From: Timema cristinae
Lineage: Eukaryota > Arthropoda > Insecta > Phasmatodea > Timematidae
Length of the DNA stretch: 64,000 nucleotides
NCBI GenBank assembly: GCA_039000515.1
Contig: JBCFYV010000001.1
Location: 55,228,372-55,292,371, forward strand
Direction of reading: 5' to 3'
Below, one piece after another: positions 12,828 to 23,291 of this stretch. Every line of letters starts with the position of its first letter. The stretch's first letter is position 1. Position numbers and translations under genes: made by a program. The notes below the pieces were generated by a model. That model was not told the origin of the DNA. It was given only the letters and a program-made list of their open reading frames with translations, and did no database searches.

Positions 12828-13062
12828 CAGTGGCGTAGTTGGCTAACGTGATAGTTTCGTTTTGGGCCAGACCACCGAGGACTGGGAGATCGAGGCTAGA
12901 ATCTCGCTCAGGTGAGCTGGGAGGGGGTGTCCTAAATGGTTTTCCATATTTTACCAATGAAAATTCGGGTTCATTTCATCTAAATTAAACCTTTCTCATT
13001 CCTAATCCATTATCGTAGTTAGTAGGCCTTCTTAAGCGTCTAACCCAAACGGGTGGTAAATA
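12828..13062 (+). repeat. SINE family A, diverged
   Basis: Head CAGTGGCGTAGTTGGCTAAC, B-box region GAGGCTAGAATCTCG, body and a mutated 3' module, ending in a (TAAA)n-like tail at 13058-13085. This is an older copy than those at 6295 or 31666. Confidence 0.8.
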
Positions 13063-14084
13063 AATAAATAAATAAAAATAAAAATATTATAAATATTTCA
13101 TTGCGAACATCTTATATGCATTTTTTAGATACACTAAATTTCGGCCCGATACATTAATTACTTTACCTATACTATGAAACATGAAAAACATAAATTATCA
13201 CATTTTACTCCACAAAAATCTTGAATGTATGTATTATAATGATTGAATCTCTATTTATAGCTTATAATTATCATACAGTTGTTAAAATTGTGCAGTGACA
13301 TTTTACTGTCGCATTATCCTAATAAAGAGAACATTCAATTTACGACTAACCGGGAAATTGTATACAAGGCAACACACTAGACCCGGAAAACGTAAGGGAG
13401 TGCATTTTTCTATTAGTCTATTGAAAACTTCGAAACTGGGATCATATTAATAATCTTTTTAGTTTTAATATATTTATTCTTCACTGTTTTCTAGAGTAGA
13501 ATATAAAAACCACCCCAAGGTGCAACGTATATTTTGAGCCATGCTACCTACCCAAGTTTGGTTTTAACCGTGTGATGAAACGAGCTCTTAAGTAGATGCT
13601 ACGTCACACACGAGTATAAATGAACCAAGGTTTTTGAGACAAGGGTGAATATTCTTTACCACACACGTTTGGAGTAATTTTATTTTAGCATGAGCCAGAT
13701 TTAACAGACGCAAAATAAGAGCGTATCACGATACATAATTCATGCTCCATTTCCATTAAAAAAATGTCACCGCTACTCTTCTCCATCAGATATCTTCATA
13801 CGTATACTTAGTAAGAGCTCTCGTCCTAAATAACGAGGATAAACCGCCATCTTAGTACGTACACGGTTATTCTCTCCTAATACTCGATGCACTCCGAGGA
13901 AGTTGAAGCTTTCCCTGTCTGACACCTTGGTGCATACAAAATGGATGTTGAACATTTTTCTAGGTTAAAAGCATGAAATGAGCAAGCTATTACCCCTCTT
14001 AGCCGTGGTACTACGAATATACAAGGTATACTCTGGTTATGGTTGAAAGAACAGTACAGAAACTACATATTTCTTTACGGTCAA
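13063..14084. other. AT-rich stretch, nothing assigned
   Basis: No coding signal or recognisable repeat was seen. The 60-codon frame at 13773-13955 on - has no recognisable motif. Confidence 0.45.
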
Positions 14085-14260
14085 AGTTGATAATATTTTA
14101 CTATATTAATATTGTTCTTTTATAAGTATTGACTATATATATCAAAAGTGACAGTTTCAGATAAGATGAATTGATGTATGAATAGGTTAAGCCTATATCA
14201 AAATTGTTTTAGTACATTTTGTAAAATAAATTCTACTATTCTTCCTACCAAAATTATATT
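14085..14260 (+). repeat. Interspersed repeat U1, copy 1
   Basis: Shares an ordered set of words with 33045-33190, 60160-60330 and 62515-62640: a TATTGA..ATATCAAA segment, AGATAA..GAATTGATGTATGAAT, TTTTAGTA, then a TTCTTCCTACCAAAAT block. The class is unknown: no terminal repeats, tRNA-like head or coding sequence was seen. Confidence 0.55.
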
Positions 14261-15449
14261 ATATATTAAAATGTTCATTGAATGGTTTAAAATAATCAAT
14301 TCTTCAGTTTCTGCTAATCAACAGAAAAATGACGAAAAGTTTATGAATTGAACAAAAATACTTCTAATATTCAAATAAAAACTATATATATTTGATACAT
14401 CGTATATATGGTTGTAGACAAATAAAATTTTAATCAATACTGCCGTACTGTTTAACGTATAAAAATATAAAAGTATAATAAAATAGCTTTAACTTGTAGC
14501 TACCATTCTTATGTTCAAACACATGTATTTTTAAGGCTTTTAACACGATAAAGGATATTATACTTTGGAATACATTTAGATAAGACTTCAAAACATCTCT
14601 TTTCACACCCAATTTAAACTTCGATATGACGGATTTGAGCTGACAAAGCTACTAGAGCTGGTTAGTCAAAGCATTGAGGCAGAGTACCATAAGCGTCACT
14701 AGCTCTTATCGGAAAGGGGGTGTAGCAGAAAGAACTAACTTAAATCTAGAGCGGACACAACACACAGTCTCCGACCGTTAGTGGAACACTGTGCAAGTTT
14801 AAACCCACATTTCAACAATGATACATTTTCATCCATGACAAGAATCAAACCTGGGACTCTTATCCCATAAGAGAGAAACGCTAATGACCGAGCTAAGGAA
14901 GATACCATGCCTTTATTCAGGAACCAAAAAGTAATGTATGAATGTAGCACATTTAAGTAATTATTTACTGTCGCTACCTCTTATAAGCTTTAAAAAAAGT
15001 CACAACAGTTCCATAAGTTAATTAGTTGTCCTAATAAAGTACCAATATAATAAATTTAAATATATATATGAAGCAATTAATATTTATAAATTTGCTTAGA
15101 TTCTTGCACTTAGACCCCTTTTCCCCGAAATTTTTTTCTGACTGCGGTCTTGTTTGTTTGCACTCCTTCCTCTAGGCTAAGGTGTCTAGATATATTATTT
15201 TAGAGAATCGTTAAAATATCACTGAGAATTCAAACTACAGTCCAATTTTCATAGAAAGAACCTTTTAAAAATACCAACCTATTTTTTATTAGCAATATTT
15301 GTTCTAATATTTTGATATTCTATTAGTATTATTCTATATATATTGATAATATCTATCAAACTTAACAGCTACAAATTACATTTCTGGATGCATGGACACG
15401 CTAAATTATATATTAAATTTATAACTTTCTAGCTGTCAAGCCCTTCCTG
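14261..15449. other. AT-rich stretch, mostly unassigned
   Basis: A possible U1-related piece lies at 15300-15390 (TATTGATAATATCTATCAAAC). The open frames at 14430-14612 and 14735-14950 on - show no recognisable motif. The second ends in a reverse B-box-like segment (AATCAAACCTGGGAC, near 14847) and may be SINE debris. Confidence 0.4.
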
Positions 15450-15870
15450 TGAAAATTGTAGTGTAACAACTTCGTGAGGCATTCAAACGCGCATTACAAT
15501 TCTATAAAGTTCCCTCGGTTAAGATCCCAACCGACCATTTGGCAACCTCGAATAGTTTCTAATACGTTCTCTTCAACGACCTTGGCCCAGCCAACGCTGC
15601 ACGACCGGTGGGAACTGTACCGTCGTAGGTTGGCACGCCTGCTCTCCACCATTTGTCTGAGCAGGCAGTGGCGATTTCCTGTCTGGGACTAAGCCGGACC
15701 ACTCAAAGGCTCCACCTTGATGGACGTCTTCTTTACAGTCCATCTGTCTGAAACTGCTACCTGAACTGCGATACTTGCTTTCTCAACGAGATTAAACGCA
15801 TCTCGGAATTTTTGCCTTCCCATCCTCAACCAGGAGAGATAACCCTCGCCAGAAAGGGAAGGAAGTTCAC
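15450..15870 (-). pseudogene. Unidentified coding-like block
   Basis: This block is clearly more GC-balanced than its surroundings. On - one frame stays open from about 15870 to 15689. It crosses a single TAG (complement at 15689-15691) and continues open for about 65 more codons. It has a normal mix of residues, including a WLRMGRQKFRDAF stretch and a basic, Ser/Arg-rich second half. I do not recognise the protein. It could be an eroded exon or a retroelement ORF. The right side abuts a SINE at 15873. Confidence 0.35.
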
Positions 15871-15872
15871 CT

Positions 15873-16045
15873 ACTTTGGTGGTTTCATGGTCTAAGGTGC
15901 TACTATCACAGTAGACTAAACTGCCAATGACAGGGAGATAGAGATTTGAATATCGGGTGCGTGTACTGGGGGGTGGTTTTTCCAAAATATGTTCACACTC
16001 TCCCTTCACGTGAATTCGGCTACACCCTAAATCATTCCTTCATCA
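15873..16045 (+). repeat. SINE family C, 3'-truncated
   Basis: Head TTCATGGTCTAAGGTGCTAC through AGTAGACTAAACTGCCAATG, then AGGGAGATAGAG, a mutated B box and the GGGGGGTGGTTTTTCC body. The 3' module is lost. This head is one of the references that identify the source of the 50-bp satellite. Confidence 0.85.
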
Positions 16046-17424
16046 TACAAACACCTGTAGGCCTATATTAATTAAAGTGCAGATAGCTTAGAAGGTTATT
16101 TAGACGTTGTGGAAAAAAGAAACTTTACTAATATGTATACATAAATAAAAAAAATGTGTTTGTGTGTGTGTTGGGAATATAGTTCCAAGATCGTGACAGT
16201 AATTTATTTTAAACTAAGCATACTTACTATGAAGAGCCTGGAGTACTGCACAAAAGTGGCTTTCATAGCCAACAGTTTGATTATAGCCTGTTATGGGGAG
16301 GTCTGGGTTCGAATCCTTATCAAATGGATGCAGGTGATCTGCAGCCACACGAGTTGTTTACCTTTAATGATACAGTTGAATTACAGACCCATATTTTTAT
16401 AGTTACATATGAATTACGGCCCAGGCTGTAGACCTAACCTAAAATAACCTAACAAACCTTCCAATTTCTGCCAAAACCATTAAAGGACAAAAAAAAAAGA
16501 GGAAGTTTGGATATTACGAGGGATGTCGAGATGAGACTATGATAGTTTCTATCTGAAATTTAAGACAGCATAATAGAAAGCACACTGCTAATTAGGTGGA
16601 CGCAACGCACACCTATATCTCAAGTGAGAGGGCCGCAATTCGTACGTGTCTCTCAAAAAGCCTGACCTCAACTCGAACATGATTTAAAGATTAGGCTGTA
16701 ACTCACCTAATCACCAAATGCACTGAGACTGGTTTCTTTCCTAGGGTGTTTCTTCTTGCTACATGTATAATTATTCTAAAATTCTAACTTACTCATGCTT
16801 ATTCCATTAAAGTAGTTACTTAATGCGTAAATTCCTAACCTATAATAATAACGGTTGTAAATAAAATCAATAAAACACCATGGTTCTCGTGTTGGAAACT
16901 TAGTAATTTTCCTTTACATTAGTGCTTCAAATTAAATACATTTTTCTTATAAGTTAGACTTACGATTTAGCTTAACTAAGTGTAAACATTTTGTTCGGTA
17001 ATTACTTTTAATTAAAAAAAGATGGGGCTCTGTTACTCTCATTAATATCAGTGCTAGTCCCTTAATCGAGAGGGCGTGTTCTCACTTTCAATTAAAATGC
17101 TCGATCCATCGATATTTGAACCAAATCGGTGAGTTCACAGAATTTACATTACTTTTGAACTAAATACTATTTAAGATTTCTATTATTCAAGGTTGAGTGG
17201 ACAAAATCGTTAAGTTAACTGCCTCCTTAAGAGTCTATATCACTCTAAGAATATAACTTGTGCAGGTTAGCACAGCTCGAATCAGACGGCAAATCATCTG
17301 TCGGTAGCCTACAGTATTTATTAGAGGGAAGTAAAATTGATACCAATCAAATGGTAGATTTTATTTACTAAATTGTAAAATGACACCTGGACACGGGATT
17401 TGGATCCGGGACCTTTGGCTTATA
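16046..17424. other. Mostly unassigned; one tRNA-like fragment
   Basis: A B-box-like GGGTTCGAATCC near 16307-16318 sits in a tRNA-like context and is probably SINE debris. The rest lacks coding signal. Confidence 0.4.
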
Positions 17425-17752
17425 GTAGGTTCACACCTTGCGGTTTATCTAGACGGTTTTCTTGTGCGACTTTCAGTAGCGTATGCAATGATATATGTAT
17501 GTTCTCACTATACGGTAAAACCCAATGAGGTAAAGAAAAGCGAATCGTTTATTTTTCTGCCGTGTGTTGTCACTGAGAACTGTATGCGGCGTACGGTAAA
17601 AAAATAAAACCGAAACGGTCGCAGTGGCTGTAGTATCTAAACGAAAGAATTCACACAGCTCGGTTTCTTATACGGTACGCCGCCCGCGCGCCGTATCCGG
17701 AGGAAGAGGGTAGTTCGGGCAGTCGCTGCACTGGATTGGACGTGTTTCCGCA

Positions 17753-17947
17753 ATGTATAAAATTATTGTGGAATTACTTATAACACTGATTGAAGAAAGA
17801 CCCGTCATACGGGATAAAACATTAGAAATATATATGGAGGGAGATTTGTGTAATATTAAAAGAAGATTTCAAAAAAAATTGATAAAAACCAAAGACATGA
17901 ATTTGGTAATTTTATTAATTGATTTATTACACAGCATGATTTATTAA
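17753..17947 (+). pseudogene. MADF-domain (Harbinger accessory protein) fragment
   Basis: The 64-codon frame starts with a short hydrophobic helix followed by IEERPVIRDKTLEIY. This matches the start of MADF/Myb-SANT-like domains, where RPxLWDxxxxxY is characteristic; the usual Trp is Arg here. Harbinger elements normally encode such a DNA-binding partner beside the transposase. After about residue 35 the family resemblance is lost and the sequence becomes Lys/Leu-rich, so the domain is truncated or frameshifted. Convergence with the transposase on - supports the assignment. A chance frame is unlikely but not excluded. Confidence 0.55.
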
Positions 17948-18174
17948 TTAGTCAAACCAATAACTTAATTTTGCCAAGGAACTGATCCATATTCACACAC
18001 GAAATAATTGGCAAACATATTTCTAATTGTGTTCGCTGTAATTACACCACGTCTTCGTTTTTACCCTGGCATATTTTGAAAGCACACACTCTCATTTTGA
18101 TCACTAAGATTTTCGAAACTCAGTTCATCTTTTTCTATAATGAAGTTATAAAAAACAGTGCATGCTTTAATTAT

Positions 18175-18870
18175 CTAAACCGCCGTGTCATAATTTACCT
18201 TCAAGGCCCTATGAAAAATTCTCCATTTGTTCGCAAGGATACCAAAAGTGCATTCCACATACCTTCTAGTTCTTGTCAAACGAAAATTATAAACACTTTT
18301 TTTGAAGTCTAAGTATGTTCCACATAAAGGTATCAACAAATGTTCACTCAATGCAAAACCTTCATTGCCAATAAGAACGTAAGGAACGTTTTCTGTAGAA
18401 TTTGGATGCAAAGGCTTCGGTTCCTGTACTTGCAAAGTACCACATCTCAATTTTCCCCAGAAGTTTGTACTTTTGAAAATTGAAGAGTCACAGTCTTTAC
18501 CCTAATATCCAGTACTTACAAATATGATTCTGTAATTAGAGCTCACAGCAGCCAACAGGACAATTGAAAAGTACTCCTTATAATTGAAAAATATTGAGCC
18601 ACTGTTTGATGGTTTCCTAACACTAATATGTTTCCCATCTATGGCACCAATACAGTGGGAGAAATCAGCATTTGTTTTAAAACCATTTCCTATTTGTTCC
18701 CATTCCTGAGATGTAGGAGGGTGCATAAATTCGTCACATAAATTTCTCCATATTTTGAGCGTCACTTCTTTAATGATAGCGTTGATTGTTGAGATGCCGA
18801 CTTTGAATTAATAATGTAAATCTTTATATGAACATGAAGATTTCAAATCACCAAATTACATCAGTTAACT
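18175..18870 (-). pseudogene. HARBI1-like PIF/Harbinger transposase, catalytic part
   Basis: Read on -, one frame gives in order a helix-turn-helix-like region (KVGISTINAIIKEV), the first catalytic Asp in HCIGAIDGKHI, a Phe/Tyr-rich strand, GKDCDSSIFK, then GNEGFAL and the Arg-rich LTRTRRYVECTFGILANKWRIF near the end. These are DDE_Tnp_4/HARBI1 landmarks, the last containing the third catalytic Glu (VECTFG). Two in-frame stops break it: a TAA where a Gln is usual just before the HTH (near 18807), and TAG at 18502-18504. The usual second Asp (DVG-type motif) reads FVSTG. The N-terminal domain is absent on this strand; it is found inverted at 18891-19400. Confidence 0.88.
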
Positions 18871-18890
18871 CCAGACAGTCAGTACGATGG

Positions 18891-19400
18891 ATCGCAGAAG
18901 GCAATTACTCTGTATTTATTATATTTACGAAGAAAAAAACGACAATTTAGAACGTGGTGGGTTCTTCTTTTGAATGTAGGGTGGAACAGAGTGGAAGCAT
19001 TTGTGACATTGTCCACAGGAGGATGCCAAATTCTTCGATTATTCTCGGATGTCCAAATCTTGTTTTGATGTACTATTATAACGTCTACAGTAGACCCATG
19101 GCTTTTTTGGTGCTGACTGACAGCTCACAGCTGACAGCTGACAGCTTTGAAAAGTTACCAGACCAAATTATGTATCCCTACGCCGAGCCAAATGATCTGC
19201 AACAACATGTGTTTAGCAGCTGTCACTTCTGACAGTCAACATTTAGGTATATACTTAAATGTTGACTGTCAGAAGTCAGTTGTGAGCTGTCAGTCAGCAC
19301 CAAAGAAGCCGTGGGGCTACTGTAAGTGGCATCTTGGTTAGGCATAACTTAAAAATGAGGAATCCAATTATTTCAACGGAAGTTCGGCGCTCGACACAGG
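18891..19400 (+). pseudogene. HARBI1-like transposase N-terminus, inverted and split
   Basis: On + the sequence starts MDRRRQLLCIYYIY. After a one-base shift it reads KKRQFRTWWV, and in another frame EDAKFFDYSRMSKSCFD. These are hallmarks of the HARBI1 N-terminal domain (basic/Trp region, then FFxYxRMSxxxFDxLL). The 235-bp MITE at 19088 interrupts it. After the MITE, LKMRNPIISTEVRRS matches the next conserved segment (xMRxPIxxxERL). It stops exactly where the - strand catalytic part would continue, which suggests that this segment has been flipped. It is non-functional: frameshifts, insertion and inversion. Confidence 0.72.
19088..19322 (+). mobile_element. 235-bp TA-flanked palindromic MITE, copy 1
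   Basis: The ends are CAGTAGACCCATGGC and GCCGTGGGGCTACTG, inverted for about 48 bp, flanked by TA at 19086-19087 and 19323-19324. A CAGT terminus with a TA target suggests the Tc1/mariner group. A second palindrome lies inside, with 21-bp perfect arms at 19225-19245 and 19256-19276. An identical-length copy in the opposite orientation lies at 53595. It is non-coding: the open frames crossing it are incidental. Confidence 0.9.
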
Positions 19401-19852
19401 ACTGAAAGGTGATGATGATGCCGGATGAACGTACGGGGAAATCCCGTGCCATGTGAAGAGCTCCACATACTCGCACGCCCTACTGCGACCAGACGCGACC
19501 ATGGAACCTGACTAGTCCAGAGGGGCGCCGTGAGTGCAATGGCAGCCGTGTACGGTAAAATAGCCACGACCGTGGCGCGTGTACAGCTCCATTACACCCA
19601 ATGGTCGACTGGACTCACAGGATCATGCCGTGTACGGCCACGGGGAAAAACTGTGCTCTGTGCAAGGAGCCTTGTTCACGAATAGCTCTGTGGTTAGATA
19701 ATAGATTTATTAAACCAATGTTACTGAGTTTGATTCCCGTATCCAGGTGTATCATTTTCAATGTAATGAATATGATATTTAGATGTTGTTATAAACGTAA
19801 CTATCAAATATAGGCATAATATCTTGGCTATTCAATAAATTATTAGTAGATT
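19401..19852. other. GC-richer unassigned block
   Basis: 19401-19690 is GC-rich with several CpGs and a GTACGGTAAAA word (about 19551) shared with 17510-17600, so it may be the far end of the Harbinger element. No protein match was recognised in either strand. 19700-19850 is AT-rich. Confidence 0.35.
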
Positions 19853-19867
19853 TAATAAAATATATAA

Positions 19868-20121
19868 ATAATAATATTAGCACCGCGTCTTACTACCCGT
19901 TCGGGTTATACGCTCTAAGTACTAACTACACTAATGGATTAGGAATTGGGAAGGTTGAATTAGAGGAAGTGAATCCGCATTATCGTGGAGGGAGAGTGGA
20001 AAACCATTTAGGAAAAACCACCCCCAGTTCACCCGACCGAGATTCGAACCTTGATCTCCCCATCCTCAGCAGTCAAGCTCAACACGACTAGCGCGTTAGC
20101 CAACTACGCCACCGAGGCGGG
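19868..20121 (-). repeat. SINE family A, full length, reverse
   Basis: Tail and reverse 3' module (TTAGCACCGCGTCTTACTAC), body, B box (GATTCGAACC) and head ending GCCACCGAGGCGGG. A perfect 15-bp duplication TAATAAAATATATAA flanks it at 19853-19867 and 20122-20136. This is a young, near-consensus copy. Confidence 0.95.
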
Positions 20122-20136
20122 TAATAAAATATATAA

Positions 20137-20904
20137 CATGACTTGAAAAACATTATTTTAAAAGTCTCTCCCCCCAAAAATTGGAGTGTAACTCAGTAGA
20201 GAAACGTGCTGCCGAATAATATAAGGTGTAGTAACGGTAGAAAATCACGCGTTCGAAACGGTAAGTGAAAACATTCCATGAATGTATAAGTCGTGTGGTA
20301 GTTTACCTTTTTCCGGTCGTCACCGGGCTGGGAATGATTTATCTTGCTTTGTTAGCGAGCCTTTACCTCGCGTGCTATGGGCTCCTTCTTCTTCTCCTCA
20401 TGCCCTCTCACCTTTAGTAGTTTCTCTTATTAGCTACTTAGCTCCAGTCTCACGTTGCAGCGGTTCCGGGTTCAATTCCCTGATGGCCATACAACTTACC
20501 ATCTTAATGTTCTAATAGATGCTTGTTTAGTTTTCTTTAATTCATGTATTTTCTAAACTACGTATTGGCAGAAAGCTCAAAATAAGGACCGTTACTATAC
20601 GATTATCATTTTGTAAATTCGGATTAATGTATAGTTTATTTCTAAATTATATGTATTTTGGAAATAGTTTTAAATATGTAATCTGGTTTTAAGATTTAGT
20701 TTTTATAGTGGAATAATTTTATTAGTTAAATATTTACACTATGTATTAGTATGTATGTGTGTGTGTGTTCGTGTGTGTGTGGTGTGCGCGCGCGCGCGTG
20801 CAAGCGTGTATGGTAAAATTTTAGTAGAATATTGGTTTAGATCATACGCAAATATATTTTCTCCCAATATTGAACAAATGGAACTGGCGTCACTCTTGAA
20901 ATAG
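20137..20904. other. Mostly unassigned; tRNA-like fragment and GT/GC tract
   Basis: At 20430-20490 the words AGCTACTTAGCTCC and GGTTCCGGGTTCAATTCC resemble A and B boxes of a tRNA-like SINE head, possibly family D. An alternating GT/GC tract lies at 20755-20802. No gene was seen. Confidence 0.4.
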
Positions 20905-21060
20905 ACTTAAATTCCGACCACGGACAGATAGAGGTTATAATCTCAGTCGGGTGTAATGGGGGTTGTATTTCCTAACTAGATTTCCACACTCATTCCATGC
21001 AAGCAGCAAGTACAATAATTACTTTATACTCTAACATTACTTATCCAATCATATTAGAGT
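20905..21060 (+). repeat. SINE family C fragment
   Basis: GGACAGATAGAGGTTATAAT then CTCAGTCGGGTGTAATGGGG and a body matching the C consensus. Head and 3' module are not recognisable. A reverse-orientation body scrap follows at 21100-21170. Confidence 0.6.
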
Positions 21061-21170
21061 AGACCTTAGATGTGAGTCAATATTAACTGTTTGGATTAAA
21101 TATATCTATTAGGGATTAGGAAGGCTGTATTTTGAGGAAGTGTATCTGTAATGAAAATGGGAGAAAATAC

Positions 21171-22349
21171 AAATAATAATGAAAATAATTCATGTAAGCT
21201 AACAATTAAATTAGAGCTGGCATATTTTTGGGAGCTTTTCTAAACACAATTTTATTAATTAGAAAATACTTATATATATTTTAAGAGTTTAAAACTCTCA
21301 TTGCACTAATACAACATTTTTATAATAGCTTTAAACGAGTTATATAAAAAAAATTACACGCTATATTTAATGACGAGACATATTTGGATTTAGTAGACTA
21401 AGAAACTAATTTAATCCTAGAGAAAGTTTCTCAGTTTATTGTTTTATTTGATGCTGATTTGATGTTGTTTGGTTTTATTGTAATGAAAGGAATGTCCTTG
21501 CTTTATATGAATGTAAAATACCACAAATAACAGAAAGTAAGAGCTTTGTTACCACCCCAGCTTGCCCTTAATTGAAACAATTAGGATGCTTGCTATGTTG
21601 GTTTCTAAGAGCAATAAAATAGAGATTACATTTAAAAATGTGCTTAAAAGAAAAATATTGCTAAGAACGTTTAAGAAGGTTTTTAGTTTCTTGCAACAAC
21701 AATATACAGCAACATAAATAAAAAAAACATTTCCAGTTGGTTTCCTTCTCAACGTCCAAGGTACATATGTTTTAATTGCGTTTATCATGCATGACGTATG
21801 TTATTTTAATTATTTTACCATTAATTAGAATACAGTAGACGTGTATGATAATACATTGAGATAATATTATTCCATTTAAATTTATTGAAGAGAGATGATT
21901 TGAGTGGGTGCCAATAAATGGGCCAAATTTTCTCTCAAACTTCACCTGCTCGGTTTATTAATTACGGATGTGGGTGCATTTTTTAAGTGGTGTCAGTGCC
22001 TCTATATTATCCTCTTATTGAGTCCATGTTCTGATGTACTGAGACTTTTTTATTATATGTGCTTCTCTCCATCTCCAAGGAAATGCGTGTGCATTTCTTC
22101 TCAAATATACCTTCTTTCCCTTCTGCCTTAGAGTAATTAAAATGCTGATAGCATTGGTTTCAAATTAAATAAAAAAAAATTCCTTCATTAAACATATTAT
22201 CTTAGTTATTGACGTGCCTTACTATTGAATTAAGGGTCTTGTGTTCAAGTTTCAACAAATCCGAAAACTAATCATCGGGGATATTTAGGTTTTGTTCCCC
22301 CCTTCAAATGAATAGGCTTACATTGCAAAGGGACTAGGTGTTGAGATTG
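21171..22349. other. AT-rich stretch, nothing assigned
   Basis: The open frames at 21549-21788 (-) and 21904-22131 (+) are hydrophobic or Cys/Ser-rich, with no recognisable motif. Confidence 0.45.
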
Positions 22350-22580
22350 TTCTAGAATTTAGCTTGACTGCTGAGGACGGGGAGATCGAGGTTCGAATCT
22401 AGGTCTGGTGAACTGAGGGTGGTTTTTCCTAAATGGTTTTCCACTCTCCCTCCACGCAAACGTGGGTTCACTTCCTCTAATTAAACCTTCCCAATTCCTA
22501 ATCCATTAGAGTAATTAGTACTTAAAGCGTATAAACCGAACGGGTATTAAGACGCGGTGCTAAATAATAATAATAAGTTA
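22350..22580 (+). repeat. SINE family A, 5'-truncated
   Basis: Starts inside the head (AGCTTGACTGCTGAGGACGG), then B box GGTTCGAATCT, body, 3' module and a (TAA)n tail. A family B SINE is inserted in the tail from 22581. Confidence 0.9.
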
Positions 22581-22865
22581 TTATTATTATTATTATTAGC
22601 ACCGCGTCTTACTACCCATTCGGGTTATACGCACTTACGCTAATGTGTAATGGTAGGGTGATTGTGAGATGAAATGAAGGACCTACAGTTTAACGTGGAA
22701 TCCGAACCACGGTGGAGGCCTGGCATTCCCCACATTCACAAGATGTCTTGTCAGAGGTGAAGGAAGGGTTTGGTAATCAGATAAATCTTTGCCGGGACCG
22801 AGGATTGACCCCGGCCGCCAGCATAGAAGTCCGACACCTTACCCCTAGACACACAGGTCACCTAC
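22581..22865 (-). repeat. SINE family B, full length, reverse, in the tail of a family A copy
   Basis: (TTA)n, reverse 3' module, B body (GGACCTACAGTTTAACGTGG and ACATTCACAAGATGTCTTG), B box and head ending GGTCACC. The 12-bp duplication AATAATAAGTTA at 22569-22580 and 22866-22877 places the insertion point inside the tail of the neighbouring SINE. Confidence 0.93.
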
Positions 22866-22877
22866 AATAATAAGTTA

Positions 22878-23291
22878 ATCTGTAAATCGTATGCTGATAT
22901 AATCAATTTATTATATAAAGTGCCCTTTAAATACCTTCAATCAAATTTAAACAAAATTAAATTCCTCCTCTAATTTGACATGCACCTCGACTCCTCTCTA
23001 TCCAACCCCTTCAACTCGCGTGTTGTTGGAAGTCAGGATGTTGTTACACGAAGCCCGACTGGCTAATTGAAAGATGGAGGGTTTCTAGTTGGACGATTCG
23101 GCACGGGGAGCACCATCATCGCTAATCAAATGGGATCTTAAAGAGTGAACTAACTGCTCTCGGAGGGACGTCGCACAAGGCCCTTTTACTAATAGAATTA
23201 ATTAAAAATTGATAAAAATAGAGAAATAAAAAGTCCCTATCTCACTTCCCTTTCAGGCTGTACGGATTTTATTAAAATAATAATTATAACA
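22878..23291. other. Unassigned
   Basis: About 23030-23180 is moderately GC-rich with no recognisable frame. No repeat family was identified. Confidence 0.4.

Larger units (their letters stand above)
17425..19400. mobile_element. Decayed PIF/Harbinger DNA transposon
   Basis: The element is inferred from two gene remnants typical of autonomous Harbinger elements: a MADF-type ORF on + (17753) and a HARBI1-like transposase on - (18175-18870), arranged convergently. The sequence at 17425-17750 is GC-richer, with repeated TACGGTA words, and may be terminal sequence. Matching terminal inverted repeats could not be found, so both outer limits are provisional. A MITE lies inside at 19088-19322. Confidence 0.65.

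Noticed and set aside
16428..16458. Interstitial insect telomere repeats (CCTAA)n
   Set aside because: Only about three interrupted units (ACCTAACCTAAAATAACCTAAC), within chance expectation.
18076..18312. 78-codon + frame over the transposase
   Set aside because: It is antisense to the transposase catalytic part and has no motif.
18504..18522. Tiny intron (GTAAGT..TTAG) removing the stop in the Harbinger transposase
   Set aside because: It would be only about 18 bases, too short for a spliceosomal intron, and other lesions remain.
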